NCBI GenBank assembly: GCA_964016885.1
Contig: OZ024740.1
Span: 202,578,224 to 202,642,223 of the forward strand
Reading direction: 5' to 3'
Origin: Eledone cirrhosa
Taxonomy: Eukaryota > Mollusca > Cephalopoda > Octopoda > Eledonidae
DNA length: 64,000 bases
In this document: piece after piece, positions 1 to 9,969 of the stretch
Position numbering within the stretch: the first letter of the stretch is position 1
Layout: each line of letters starts with the position of its first letter
Made by a program: the position numbers and the translations under genes
The notes under the pieces: model-generated
The model's input: the letters and a program-made list of their open reading frames with translations, nothing else
The model's database searches: none
What the model was told of the DNA's origin: nothing

Positions 1-265
1 TATTATTTAGGACCTTTCAACCAGTTTGTTGAAAGGTGGGATGAGAGTGGTTAACATGACCCACATAAAAGAACCTGCAATAGTCTAAACAGAACATCAA
101 TAACATCAATCTCTTCAGTCTCAGAGAGTTTGTGAAAGCCATGACACTGCTCCCTTTTCCAAACCTACAAAATAAAAATAAAAAAGTTCCAAGTCAACGC
201 AATCAACAAGTCTTACAATCAAAATCATTCCAGTTATGCCTATCCCATGGGTAAGATGACACTAT
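1..265. other. AT-rich sequence, no feature recognised
   Basis: No repeat family, long reading frame or RNA-like fold was recognised. The stretch ends where the TTAA boundary of a MITE begins. Confidence 0.4.
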
Positions 266-489
266 TTAACACTTTAGCATTTACTTTATATCTACAATTA
301 TATTTCCATGGTAAAGTCTTCACCTCACATAATTATCTCACATAATATCAAATCTATGAGATGTTGATATTATTTATTTTGAGAACAATACCTTAACATA
401 ACTATGATCGACCAGTTACAGCTGGTTTGAAGAGAAAGATGTGAGAGAATTCTGACAGGATATGGCTGATTGAAATGCTAAAGGGTTAA
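266..489 (-). mobile_element. MITE-B copy (piggyBac-like ends)
   Basis: The element starts with a slightly mutated TTAACACTTTAGCATTTA and ends with AAATGCTAAAGGGTTAA, so both ends read TTAA plus an inverted CCCTTTAGCATTT repeat. Six other copies of about 200-230 bp occur in this window with the same ends and interior. A TTAA target duplication with CCC-starting inverted repeats is the hallmark of piggyBac-superfamily elements. The interior has no coding capacity, so it would be non-autonomous. The superfamily label is inferred from the termini alone. Confidence 0.75.
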
Positions 490-783
490 TATAAATTTTT
501 GATGTTTCTTATTATGGTATTGTTAACAACAGAGGAACTGTGGAACCTGTTGGGGAAATATTGCCTAGTGTTGGAAAATATTAGTTCTAACTACAGGAAC
601 TGTAAACTGACTGAGAACTTTCACGTTTTACTGTTGTAAATGTAAACAAACCATTTAGAGGATTTGAAGAAAAAAAAGATGAGATTCAACAGAAAGATCA
701 AAACATCTGTGGTGATCCATTTGTAAAATAAACAGGATTGTGGTGGAAATAACTACTTCAACACCACTTATTACTGATGTGAT
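490..783. other. AT-rich sequence, no feature recognised
   Basis: Nothing beyond AT-rich single-copy-looking sequence was seen between the MITE-B copy and the triplet tract. Confidence 0.4.
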
Positions 784-1042
784 GTGGGGGTGATGGTGAT
801 GTCAGTAACAGACCTTCATCACCATTATTGTCATTATCATGCTGGCCCATGTCACTACCACCATTATCATCAACACCACCACCATTATCATTATTCTCAC
901 CTCTTTCATCATCATTACCACTACCACCACCACCATCATCACTATCTTTTTTATCCTCATTATCATCATAAACATCTCCATCACAACCACTACCACCATT
1001 ACATCATCATAATAACCACCACCATCATCACATCATTATTGT
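784..1042. repeat. CAC/CAT triplet tract
   Basis: Imperfect (CAY)n repeat. It keeps reading frames open on both strands, giving His/Tyr-rich and Met/Val-rich conceptual peptides that are artefacts of the repeat. SINE-B abuts its 3' edge. Confidence 0.9.
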
Positions 1043-1226
1043 AGGCAGTATCGGTAGAGTGTCAGACGCCATGCTTTGCAGCAAAGAGTTACGGCCCTTG
1101 CCATTCTGAGTTCAAATCCCACCGAGGTTAACTTTGCCTTTCATCCTTACGAGGGTCGATAAAATAAAGTACCGGTAATGCACTGGGTAATTGCTGGCCT
1201 TGTGCCAAAAATAGAAACAATTATTA
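1043..1226 (+). mobile_element. SINE-B1 copy, full length
   Basis: A tRNA-derived SINE of about 180 bp. The head has a D-arm-like segment (GGTAGAG) and a B-box-like GAGTTCAAATCCC. The body contains GGGTCGATAAAATAAAGTACC and ends in GTGCC...TAGAAACAATTATTA. About sixteen relatives lie in this window on both strands. tRNA-derived SINEs are well documented in octopus (families named OR1, OR2 and OK), but I cannot assign this one to a published name from sequence alone. Confidence 0.88.
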
Positions 1227-1400
1227 TAATCTCACTCACCACTATCATCATCCTCTCATCTCCACCATCATAACTATCACCACCACCAACACCACCATCA
1301 TCATCACCATAACTATCACCACCACCACCACAATCACTATCACCACCACCCCCATCATCATCATCACAACTATCACCACCACAATCATTATCATCATGGA
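1227..1400. repeat. CAC/CAT triplet tract
   Basis: Continues the triplet array interrupted by the SINE-B1 copy, suggesting that the SINE inserted into a pre-existing tract. The minus strand reads as a Gly/Asp-rich frame, which is a repeat artefact. Confidence 0.88.
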
Positions 1401-1448
1401 CTTCCATAAATGAAACCTGTTAAACTATCAGAAAAATAGCTTTCGACT

Positions 1449-1664
1449 TTAACCCTTTAGCATTTAAAATGGTTGTATCTAGCCAGAATTCACCTCTTTC
1501 TGTTCAAACTGGCCATAATTGACCTCTCATACTGATGTTAAGGTATTGTTCTCAAAATAAATAACATCATCAAAAACTCATAGATTTGATATTATGTGAG
1601 ATAAAGTTCATGAAAATATATATACAATAGTATATATAGAGTAATGTAAATGTTAAAAAGTTAA
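1449..1664 (+). mobile_element. MITE-B copy
   Basis: Starts TTAACCCTTTAGCATTTA and ends AATGTTAAAAAGTTAA. It shares the interior TGATGTTAAGGTATTGTTCT and the CTCATAG...GATATTATGTGAGATAA block with the other copies. Opposite orientation to the copy at 266. Confidence 0.78.
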
Positions 1665-1861
1665 CTGTTATTTTATGCTGTCTTGTGCTCAGCTCAAAAT
1701 TAAATCAAGTGCATGATGGAAGAGCTATTTTAGCCATTCAAAAAATATATACACACAGATGGATGTTAAATTCACTTTGCATTTATCATTTACTTCTTGG
1801 TGTCAAGATTTTTATCACACTATTCGGTTCTGTGTGAGTAAGACATGGTCATCTAACCTCG

Positions 1862-2130
1862 ACTTGCTTAGTTGGTGGATGAGCAGAGTATCATCGCTCA
1901 GTTGGTGGTTGAGCAGAGTATTGCTCAGTTGGTGGTCAAGCAGAGTATCACTCGTTCAGTTAGTAGATGAGCAGAGTATCACTCAGCTGGTGGATGAGCA
2001 GAGTATCACTCAGCTGTTGGATGAGCAGAGTATCACTCAGCTGGTGGATGAGCAGAGTATCACTCAGTTGGTGGATGAGCAGAGTATCGCTCAGTTGGTG
2101 GTTGAGCAGAGTATCATCACTCAGAGATTG
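1862..2130. repeat. 27-bp minisatellite, about nine units
   Basis: The unit contains GGTGGATGAGCAGAGTATC and recurs about nine times; the outer units vary in length and the central ones are exactly 27 bp. Because 27 is a multiple of three, both strands remain open (QLVDEQSIT on the plus strand). This is a repeat-driven frame, and no start context or homology supports a gene. Confidence 0.88.
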
Positions 2131-2145
2131 GAAGACAAACAATGA

Positions 2146-2420
2146 CTTGCAGAGACTGATGAGGATAGTGCCAGTGATGGATGTTGTGAAGAGAAATGGA
2201 ATGAGATGGCTGGATCATTTGTTAGGGAAGGATGAGAGTGACTGGGTGAGAGGAGTGATGGAAATGAATGTGAACCTAGAAAGATAGTTAAAAATGAATG
2301 AAGAGAAAATGAAAACCACAGAGCTGGTGATGTGGGATATTGACAATAGGGAAAAATGACACGGGGACATCAATGCTAATCCCTGCTTTAGCAGGGAAAA
2401 TGGCACTAAAATGCTTGATC
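2146..2420 (+). pseudogene. Non-LTR retrotransposon RT C-terminal fragment
   Basis: The conceptual frame contains VKRNGMRWLDHLLGKDESDW, which resembles the post-RT segment of RTE-like and related LINEs (RNGLRWFGHVLRKDD type). It is flanked upstream by the minisatellite and lacks RT catalytic motifs. Downstream sequence through 2420, including a CCCTGCTT...AGCAGGGA pair, may be the element's 3' end. Too short to assign a clade. Confidence 0.55.
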
Positions 2421-2585
2421 TTATGTTTGTTGTAACAATTCTTACTGAGAACTACCAAAAGTTAACTAACTGCTGTAAAATGCTAAGTATTTGGAATGTT
2501 AATAGATATACTAACAACTGTAAGTTGACATAAACATATAATTGAAACAGATGTATTTGTAGTAAATAGGTGTGGTGGTAGTGTA

Positions 2586-3680
2586 ACACCAACAACAGTG
2601 CTGGTGTAACAACAACACTGCTGGTGTAACAACAACAGTGTTGGTGTAACAACAGCAGTATTGGTGTAACAACAGCAGTATTGGTGTAACAACAGCAGTG
2701 CTGGTGTAACAACAACAGTGCTGGTGTAACAACAGCAGTATTGGTGTAACAACAGCAGTGCTGGTGTAACAACAACAGTGTTGGTGTAACAACAACAGTA
2801 TTGGTGTAACAACAGCAGTATTGGTGTAACAACAGCAGTATTGGTGTAACAACAGCAGTGCTGGTGTAACAACAGCAGTGCTGGTGTAACAACAACAGTG
2901 TTGGTGTAACAACAACAGTGTTGGTGTAACAACAGCAGTGCTGGTGTAACAACAGCAGTATTGGTGTAACAACAGCAGTATTTGTGTAACAACAGCAGTG
3001 CTGGTGTAACAACAACAGTGCTGGTGTAACAACAGCAGTATTGGTGTAACAACAGCAGTGCTGGTGTAACAACAACAGTGTTGGTGTAACAACAACAGTA
3101 TTGGTGTAACAACAGCAGTATTGGTGTAACAACAGCAGTATTGGTGTAACAACAGCAGTATTGGTGTAACAACAGCAGTGCTGGTGTAACAACAGCAGTG
3201 CTGGTGTAACAACAACAGTGTTGGTGTAACAACAACAGTGTTGGTGTAACAACAGCAGTGCTGGTGTAACAACAACAGTGTTGGTGTAACAACAACAGTG
3301 TTGGTGTAACAACAACAGTGTTGGTGTAACAACAGCAGTGCTGGTGTAACAACAACAGTGTTGGTGTAACAACAACAGTGTTGGTGTAACAACAACAGTG
3401 TTGGTGTAACAACAGCAGTGCTGGTGTAACAACAACAGTGTTGGTGTAACAACAACAGTGTTGGTGTAACAACAACAGTGTTGGTGTAACAACAGCAGTG
3501 CTGGTGTAACAACAACAGTGTTGGTGTAACAACAGCAGTGCTGGTGTAACAACAACAGTGTTGGTGTAACAACAACAGTACTGGTGTAACAACAACAACA
3601 GTACTGGTGTAACAACAACAGTGTTGGTGTAACAACAACAGTGTTGGTAGTGCTGGTGTAACAAGTGTTGGTGTAATAAC
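2586..3680. repeat. 20-bp minisatellite, more than 50 units
   Basis: The unit is close to TTGGTGTAACAACAACAGTG, with three variable positions (T/C at unit start, AAC/AGC, final A/G). Twenty is not a multiple of three, so 60 bp gives 20 codons and all three minus-strand frames stay open with the same repeated CCCYTNTVVVTP-type peptide. Higher-order structure is visible: from about 3241 a four-unit (80-bp) pattern repeats, and about 200 bp from 2701 recurs almost unchanged from 3001. Confidence 0.95.
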
Positions 3681-3784
3681 AGATGTAGTTGTAGTAAATA
3701 GGTATGGCGATGGTGTAACAACAACAACAAAACAACAGAAAATATTTATCAACTTTCTAAATTGCTAGTTTGTTAGTTGATAAT

Positions 3785-3964
3785 GACTCTATTTGAAGAA
3801 GTAGTAGCAGTAGTAGTTGTTGTGGTAGTTGTAGTAGTGGTTGTAGTAGTGGTAGTAATAGTGGTAGTAGTAGTAGTGGTAGCAGTATTGGTAACAGCAG
3901 CAGTAATAATAGTAGTAGTGGTAGCAGTATTGGTAGTAGCAGCAGCAGTAGCAGTACTAGTAGT
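3785..3964. repeat. GTA/GTG triplet tract
   Basis: Imperfect (GTR)n repeat giving a poly-Val frame on plus and Leu-rich frame on minus. Not coding. Confidence 0.9.
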
Positions 3965-4216
3965 ATGAGGAGCACTTCAGGTTGCAGAGCCCCTCATACA
4001 CAAAAAATTAGAATACACAGCAAACCCCTAATTTTACATATCAAAGTTATTTTGACGCAAGTAATTGGAATTGATAAGTTATACATACAAATACTAAATT
4101 CAAACATTCTAACCATCCTAAAACTAAAAAGCCCAGTTGAGGGCACAAATAAATTGCTACAGCCATTGCTGGTGGGATCCCCGGGGCAATAGCCCCCCAT
4201 TAAATCTTGCCCTGAT
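3965..4216 (+). mobile_element. hAT-like MITE relic, 5' end lost
   Basis: Closely resembles the more complete element at 31863-32162: both contain CATACACAAAA...TTAGAATACACAGCAAA, a central AACCATCCTAAAACTAAA and an end near GGGGCAATAGCCCC...TTAAATC..GCCCTG. The left terminal repeat is missing and is replaced by the GTA tract. Confidence 0.7.
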
Positions 4217-5199
4217 GGTGGTGGTGGTGGAGGAGGTTCAGTGTTCTGAGTTCAGCTCTTTCAATCTGCTAATGGTTACTACATATGTTGAACATGTGTG
4301 ATTGACCCACATTAAACCAGTCAACTATGTAGTGTAATTGTGCAAATGTAAAATTAGGAGGCTTAAAAACATTGACTATTAAATAACAAACAAGACATAT
4401 TGCATACAAATAAAAATCTCTTTTTATTTGCACTACATAAGATTAAGGTAACAATCTAATCCAATGCCTTCTCACTCCTGTTGGAGGAACCCCTCCCTTG
4501 TTGACTTCCACTGCTTTCTGTTTGGTTTTGGTCATATCTTCAGGGGTGTAGCTGTACTCACCACACTTGACCAATTGCGGGTTGGTAAGGCTATTAACCC
4601 ATAGTTGGGGTGGCTAGCTGTTGACTCTGAGGAGTTAGTTCATCTGCCATTTTAAAGATAACAATACTATGTAGAAAAAATTACATACATAGATAATCCA
4701 ACATTAATTACAAAGAAAATAAATTAATATGCAGTGTGTGCATTTTCTTTGTGTAATTATTAATGAATGCTAGGCCAGATGATAAATACCTTGTGAAATT
4801 ATAATTCACTCTATTAAATGACATGCAAATATTTGTGTGTTGAAAAGAATATATTATACAAGAAATTGTTGGTGGGAACAAATTGCAAAGACACAAATTC
4901 AAGTAACATGGATTAAGGAGACATTTTAAAGGTTTCTCACTAGCTAGCCATTCTCATCTAATTTTATAATCTCCTGTCTCATGACTGAAAACTTCTAGAA
5001 TGTTCTTAATTAATTCAAACGTTAAACCCAAAACTTGATGTGCCAAGTAACAGGTTAATGTACCCAATGAAAGGGTGTAACTCAAGGGCAACATGCATCC
5101 TCAGAGAGTGTGTGCTTGATGGACAAGGAAATTCCATTTCCTTAGTATGTCCTAAAGTGGGTTGAGTGTTTTCTAGCTGTATCATGGCCTTCATCCTTT
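4217..5199. other. No recognised feature
   Basis: Mostly AT-rich. The part around 4475-4640 is more GC-rich and less repetitive than its surroundings but carries no convincing reading frame. I could not match it to another place in this window. Confidence 0.35.
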
Positions 5200-5480
5200 C
5201 ATCCTTTTGGGGTTGATAAAAGAAAGTACCAGTCTGGAGTATTGGATGAGCAGAACCATTAGAATGTTGGATAAGATATCTTATGTTATTTGTTCTCTTT
5301 ATGTTCTAGGTCCTTGGGTGGTAGACAAACCATCATGACCTGGTTTGACACTACCACTTGGTCTTTTGGTGCTTTTAGCAGTGTTCACTTTGTTGCAAGC
5401 ATTTGAACCAGGTTTCTGGTTTAAGGATAACTTCCTCCCTTCCTCCTACCAGTCTTGGAGGCCCTGAATAAGTGCAGGAG
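5200..5480 (+). repeat. Dispersed repeat R1, one of three copies
   Basis: Contains TTTTAGCAGTGTTCACTTTGT, TTGCAAGCATTT and GAGGCCCTGAATAAG. Related blocks occur near 20630-20730 and 21205-21290. A decayed SINE-B2-like segment with TTGATAAAAGAAAGTACCAG lies at its 5' side, so R1 could be the 3' body of another retroposon. Confidence 0.5.
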
Positions 5481-5489
5481 CATTGTAAA

Positions 5490-5790
5490 GAGGTTAGTTG
5501 TAGGAAGAGGATCCAACTGTAGAAAGCTTGCCAAAGGGTTGAAAGGACTCTTCAGCTGCATCAAAGACATGACAACTTTCCTAATGCTGGTGCCATGAAA
5601 AATGCACTCAGTAAAGTGTGGGGAAGTATGTAAATGAGATGTAGGACCCTACCCTGTCCAAGAGGTCTGTGGCTCTGCTTGAGTACTGACTGATTCAGTC
5701 TGTGAAGAACTATCAACTCTTGCTAGTATGGAAGACAGACATTAAATGATGGCAATGGCAATGATAATAACAGCTAAAAAAAAAGGCAAT
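5490..5790 (+). repeat. Old LINE-1R/SINE-A type tail
   Basis: Weak resemblance to the shared retroposon tail: GATCCAACTGTAGAAAGCTTGCC near the start and GTATGGAAGACAGACATTAAA near 5745, followed by ATG-rich sequence. In younger copies the same order is GGCATCCAACTGTAGAAAAC, then GCAAGCGTGGAACACGGACG and (ATG)n. Confidence 0.45.
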
Positions 5791-5830
5791 ATTTTACTGA
5801 AAAGTTTAAGGCCTAGATAGAAAACATCAG

Positions 5831-6009
5831 GCAGTATCGGTAGAGGGTTGGACGCCATGCTTTCTAGCATAGTTACGTCCCTTTACAGTCTGAGTTCAAA
5901 TCCCGCCGAAGTTAACTTTGCCTTTCATCCTTACGGGGTCGATAAAATAAAGTACCAGTAATGTACTGGGTAATTTGCTGGCCTTGTGCCTAAAGTAGAA
6001 ACAATTATT
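5831..6009 (+). mobile_element. SINE-B1 copy
   Basis: Full-length copy from GGCAGTATCGGTAGAGGG to TAGAAACAATTATTTA, with intact B-box-like GAGTTCAAATCCCGCC and the GGGGTCGATAAAATAAAG block. Confidence 0.88.
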
Positions 6010-6047
6010 TACTAATTTAAAAGTTTGAAATATTATTTATCCACTGT

Positions 6048-6275
6048 GTTAAACCATTTCATACCAAACTGACTAAACCACAGCTGATTCTACAATACAA
6101 AGCTGTATATTTAAAGTGTATAGATTTATCTAAAAACTTTCATATTTTTATTTAAGAAGTTTTCTTAAATTATGTCCTAAATACCAACTTAATAAGAAAG
6201 TTATATTACTAAATCCTTCCAAATTCTTGATTATTTTCAAAATGATTTCATTAGAAATATGGTATGGAAAGGGTT
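6048..6275 (-). mobile_element. MITE-A copy
   Basis: Ends are TTAAACCATTTCATACCA and ATGGTATGGAAAGGGTTA. The interior matches other copies in reverse: TTTATCTAAAAACTTTCAT, TCCTAAATACCAACTTAAT and AAATCCTTCCAAATTCTTGA. Intact family members run TTAACCCTTTCAT...AAAGGGTTAA, again suggesting piggyBac-like termini. Confidence 0.7.
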
Positions 6276-6506
6276 ATTTATTTATTTATTATTTATATAT
6301 TTATTCAATTTAAATATCTGTATAGAGCTAGTAAGCCATGACATGACATACTAGGGGAAGTATTGACTACTCCTTATAGTTGGTAATCAAAAGGAGCTAG
6401 TGAGACAAGTAATAAAAAAGAAAAAATGTTTAAGGAAAAATAAAATAAAATAAAAATAAAATTTTCAATATTTGAAGGCCATTATCTTATATTCACTACT
6501 TGTCTT
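6276..6506. other. AT-rich sequence, no feature recognised
   Basis: Very AT-rich with short ATTTATT runs; possibly decayed repeat. Confidence 0.3.
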
Positions 6507-6712
6507 AACCTTTTTCATATCAAACTTCTTGATACTCTTCCTTGTTGTATGATAGAAAACTATTTATTTTAAAGAGTTTATATTTATTTAAAAACGTTCC
6601 ATCATAATTTTATCTAAGAAACTTTGAAGAACACCAACTTAATGAGAAAGATAGTTATTTTAATTATATTTCTAAATCCCTTCAAATTCTTGAATATTTT
6701 CAACGATAATGA
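6507..6712 (-). mobile_element. MITE-A copy, 3' side lost
   Basis: Starts TTAACCTTTTTCATATCAAA and keeps ACGTTCCATCATAATTTTAT, ACACCAACTTAATGAGAAAG and AAATCCCTTCAAATTCTTG. The terminal TGGTATGAAAGGGTTAA end is not visible. Confidence 0.62.
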
Positions 6713-6979
6713 AAAAGCTAATTAGATTATGCAAACCTAATGTAGAGGTCCCTTTAGGTTAATGGCCCTACTATCAGGTCTCATGTAATTCTTTTCATTT
6801 ATGCCTAACGATGTCCTTGATTAGTCATTAGTATGGCAGAAGCAATATTAATGAGAAATGCCTTTAGGTAAGTTCGTTAACTTTACTTGTTGCTGTAGGG
6901 GGTTAACACCACAGGCATACTTAGAGTGTGTGTAATATGGCTAGTGTGTTTGTGGTGGGGACTATGTAATGTGTTGCTT

Positions 6980-7225
6980 CACTGACATGCTGTTACTGTT
7001 GGTGCTGGTGTCGGTGTTGGTGCTGTTGGTCTTGCTTCACTGACATGCTGTTACTGCTGCTGGTGTTGGTATTGCTGGTGCTGTTGGTGCTGCTGTTGCT
7101 TCTGGTCCTGTTGGTGTTGACGCTGGCGCTTCACTGACATGCTGATGGTGGTTCTGTTGGTGTTGCTGCTGTGCTGGTACTGTTGGTGTTGGTGGTGTTA
7201 CTGTTGCTGTTGGTGTTACTGCTGC
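6980..7225. repeat. Imperfect TGCTGTTGGTG repeat
   Basis: TTG/CTG/GTG-rich sequence with a recurring phrase CTTCACTGACATGCTG about 6977, 7036 and 7129, indicating local tandem duplication of a segment of roughly 60-90 bp. Confidence 0.75.
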
Positions 7226-7461
7226 TGAAATAGGAAAACACCAGAGAAACGCTTAGTACATAGTCTGTGTGTGTAAATAACTACTAACTATAGCTAGTGT
7301 GTTATGGGTGGAGGGAGTGGTGGTGGGAGTTGACTGGTCTATGTAGTGTGTTGCTGTTGTTACTGTTGTTGTTATTGTTGCTGCTTATAAAACAACATTG
7401 ACAAATGTGGGTTTGAGATTAGGAGGAGAGGGTGAGTAATAGGGAGAGAAGTTGACTGGTC

Positions 7462-7743
7462 AATGGAGTGTATTGCTGCTGCCATTGTTGCTGCCACCGT
7501 CACTGCTGCCGTCGCTGCTGCCACCATTGTTGCTGCCACCATTGCTGCAGCTACCATTGCTGCTGCCATTGTTGCTGCCACCATTGCTGCAGCCACCATT
7601 GTTGCTGCCACCATTACTGCAGCCACCATTGCTGCTGCCACCATTGCTGCTGCCACCATTGCTGCTGCCACCATTGCTGCTGCCACCATTGCTGCTGCCA
7701 CCATTGCTGCTGCCACCATTGCTGCTGCCACCATTGCTGCTGC
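7462..7743. repeat. 15-bp minisatellite
   Basis: The unit TTGCTGCTGCCACCA is near perfect from about 7620 to 7740 and degenerate upstream. Fifteen is a multiple of three, so frames on both strands stay open (Ala/Thr/Ile and Gly/Ser/Asn peptides). No sign of a host coding exon. Confidence 0.93.
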
Positions 7744-7892
7744 TCACACAACAAAGTAGACAAGTGTTTTCACAGCTATCAACATCTGATTACTTTTCAA
7801 TAAGACAGCTCTCACTGTTGTTGTTGCAGCAACATAAACAAACATCTCATTACAGGAGCTACTAGAGGTTGGCTGGAAGCACTTTGTCCCCT

Positions 7893-8640
7893 CACACACA
7901 CACATACACACACTGATACATGCACTCACACACACACACATACACATACACATATACACACACTGATACATGCACTCACACACACACACACATACACACT
8001 GATACATGCACTCACACACACACACACATACACATACACACATACACACACTGATACATGCACTCACACACACACATACACACATACACACACTGATACA
8101 TGCACTCACACACACACACATACACATACACATATACACACACTGATACATGCACTCACACACACATACACACTGATACATGCACTCACACACACACACA
8201 CATACACATACACACATACACACACTGATACATGCACTCACACACACACATACACACATACACACACTGATACATGCACTCACACACACACATACACACA
8301 CTGATACATGCACTCACACACATACACACACTGATACATGCACTTACACACACACACATACACACACTGATACATGCACTCACACACACACACACATACA
8401 CACACTGATACATGCACACACACACACATACACATACACATATACACACACTGATACATGCACTCACACACACACACACACACATACACACACTGATACA
8501 TGCACTCACACATACACACACATGCACACATACATACACTGGCATGCATACTGACAGACATGCATCCACTCACACACACACATACTGACATTGATTTACA
8601 CACATTGACCTATACACTTACACACACACACACACACTGA
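7893..8640. repeat. CA array with embedded CTGATACATGCACT motif
   Basis: Long (CA)n/(CACATA)n array broken at irregular intervals by CTGATACATGCACTCACA. The spacer motif occurs many times, so this is a composite minisatellite with a variable-length CA part, not a simple dinucleotide. Confidence 0.93.
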
Positions 8641-8715
8641 TACATGTACACAATACTACCCACATGCAGCAACACTGAAGTATTCTTCTTTTTTTTAATC
8701 CAAGATGATTGTATT

Positions 8716-8718
8716 ATT

Positions 8719-8783
<65 letters not shown>

Positions 8784-9072
8784 ATAAATATGTGTGTGTG
8801 TGTGTGTGTGTATAAATATGTGTGTGTGTGTGTGTGTGTATTTATGTATGTATGTGTATATATATGTGTGTATGTATGTATGTATGTGTATGTATATATG
8901 TATGTGTGTATGTATATATGTATGTGTGTATGTATGTGTATGTATATATGTATGTATGTGTATGTATATATGTATGTATGTGTGTGTATATATATGTATG
9001 TATGTGTATGTGTATATATATGTATGTATGTGTATGTGTATATATATATGTATGTGTGTATATATATATGTA
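8716..9072. repeat. GT/TA/TATG microsatellite tract
   Basis: Blocks of (GT)n, (TA)n and (GTATGTAT)n. Frames encoding Cys/Val/Tyr repeats are artefacts. Confidence 0.95.
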
Positions 9073-9074
9073 AT

Positions 9075-9246
9075 AAAATTGGAGGCACATGGCTTAGTGG
9101 TTAGAGCATTGGGCTTGCAATCGAAAGGTTGTGAGTTCAATTCTCAGACCGGGTGATGTAGCATCCAGCTGTAGAAATCAAGCCAGAATCAGTTCCCGTC
9201 CCACCCTTGCAAGCAGGGAAAAAGCGGACGTAAAATGAAATGAAAT
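9075..9246 (+). mobile_element. SINE-A copy with large internal deletion
   Basis: The head has an A-box-like TGGCTTAGTGG and a B-box-like GAGTTCAATTC. The 3' end is AAGCGGACGTAAAATGAAAT. Compared with the copies at 54622 and 15383, everything between GGGTGATGT and GCATCCAGCTG, close to 200 bp, is missing. The 3' end is followed by ATGAAATGATG. Confidence 0.88.
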
Positions 9247-9250
9247 GATG

Positions 9251-9307
9251 AATAATATATGTAGAAATAAACACAGTAAATTACTGTTTATTTCTACATA
9301 TATTATT
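9251..9307. repeat. Short near-perfect hairpin
   Basis: AATAATATATGTAGAAATAA is followed after a short loop by its inverse, ending CTACATATATTATT at 9307. Arms are about 25 nt. It lies exactly between a plus-strand SINE-A and a minus-strand SINE-B tail. Confidence 0.85.
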
Positions 9308-9489
9308 ATATAATTGTTTCTACTATTGGCACAAGGCCAGTAATTATCCCAGTGCATTACTGGTACTTTATTTTATCGACCCCCGTAAGGATGAAAGGCA
9401 AAGTTAACCTCGGCGGAATTTGAACTCAGAATTGCAAGAGCCATAACTCTATGCGTCAAAGCATGGCATCCGACCCTCTACCGATACTG
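9308..9489 (-). mobile_element. SINE-B1 copy
   Basis: Reverse-strand copy starting ATTGTTTCTACTATTGGCAC and ending CCCTCTACCGATACTG. The body, with TTTATCGACCCCCGTAAGG and a B-box complement TTTGAACTCAG, is intact. Confidence 0.88.
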
Positions 9490-9600
9490 ACAATTCAATG
9501 CTCAGTATTTATACTTTGAGCTTGTTAATTGCAGTGTATCAATATGAGTTAGTAACTCTGTATTTTATTTGTATGTATATATGTATATATATGTATATGT

Positions 9601-9925
9601 GTATCATCATCACCATCATCATCATCATTTTCCCTGCTTGCAAGGGTGGGACGGGAACTGATTCTGGCTTGATTTCTATAGCTGGATGCCCTTCCTAACA
9701 CCAACCTCATTTACAGAGAGTGCTGGGTGCTTTTTTGCCGTGGCACCTCCACAACCACTTTGCAGTGGAATGATATGGACCCCAGTCCCTATCATCTCAT
9801 TTCTACAGCTGAGTAAACTGGAGCAATGTGAAATAAAGTGTTTTGCCCAAGGAAACAACACATCACCCGGTCTGAGAATTGAACTCTCAACCTTTTGATT
9901 GCAAAGCCAATGCTCTAACCACTAA

Positions 9926-9932
<7 letters not shown>
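9601..9932 (-). mobile_element. SINE-A copy
   Basis: Starts on its 3' side with (CAT)n, TTTTCCCTGCTTGCAAGGG and GCTGGATGCCCTTCCTAACA, and ends at the tRNA-like head complement CTCTAACCACTAAGCCAT. It carries a single copy of the internal segment of about 55 bp that is duplicated in other SINE-A copies. A (TA)n tract abuts the 5' end. Confidence 0.9.

Positions 9933-9965
<33 letters not shown>
9933..9965. repeat. (TA)n/(AC)n microsatellite
   Basis: Simple tract between SINE-A and the (CAT)n tail of the minus-strand LINE-1R copy. Confidence 0.9.

Positions 9966-9969
<4 letters not shown>

Noticed and set aside
266..489. Telomere-like CCCTTT/AAAGGG words
   Set aside because: They occur once at each end of MITEs as inverted repeats, not as tandem TTAGGG.
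2452..3752. Three overlapping minus-strand ORFs of more than 400 codons
   Set aside because: They are the same 20-bp tandem unit read in three frames; the peptide repeats identically in each.
7744..9156. Cys/Val- and Tyr/Thr/His-rich ORFs of up to 189 codons on both strands
   Set aside because: They are read-through of CA, GT and TATG microsatellites.
9100..9160. tRNA gene from A- and B-box-like motifs
   Set aside because: It is the head of SINE-A; no acceptor stem pairing or tRNA 3' end, and the same head recurs in many copies.
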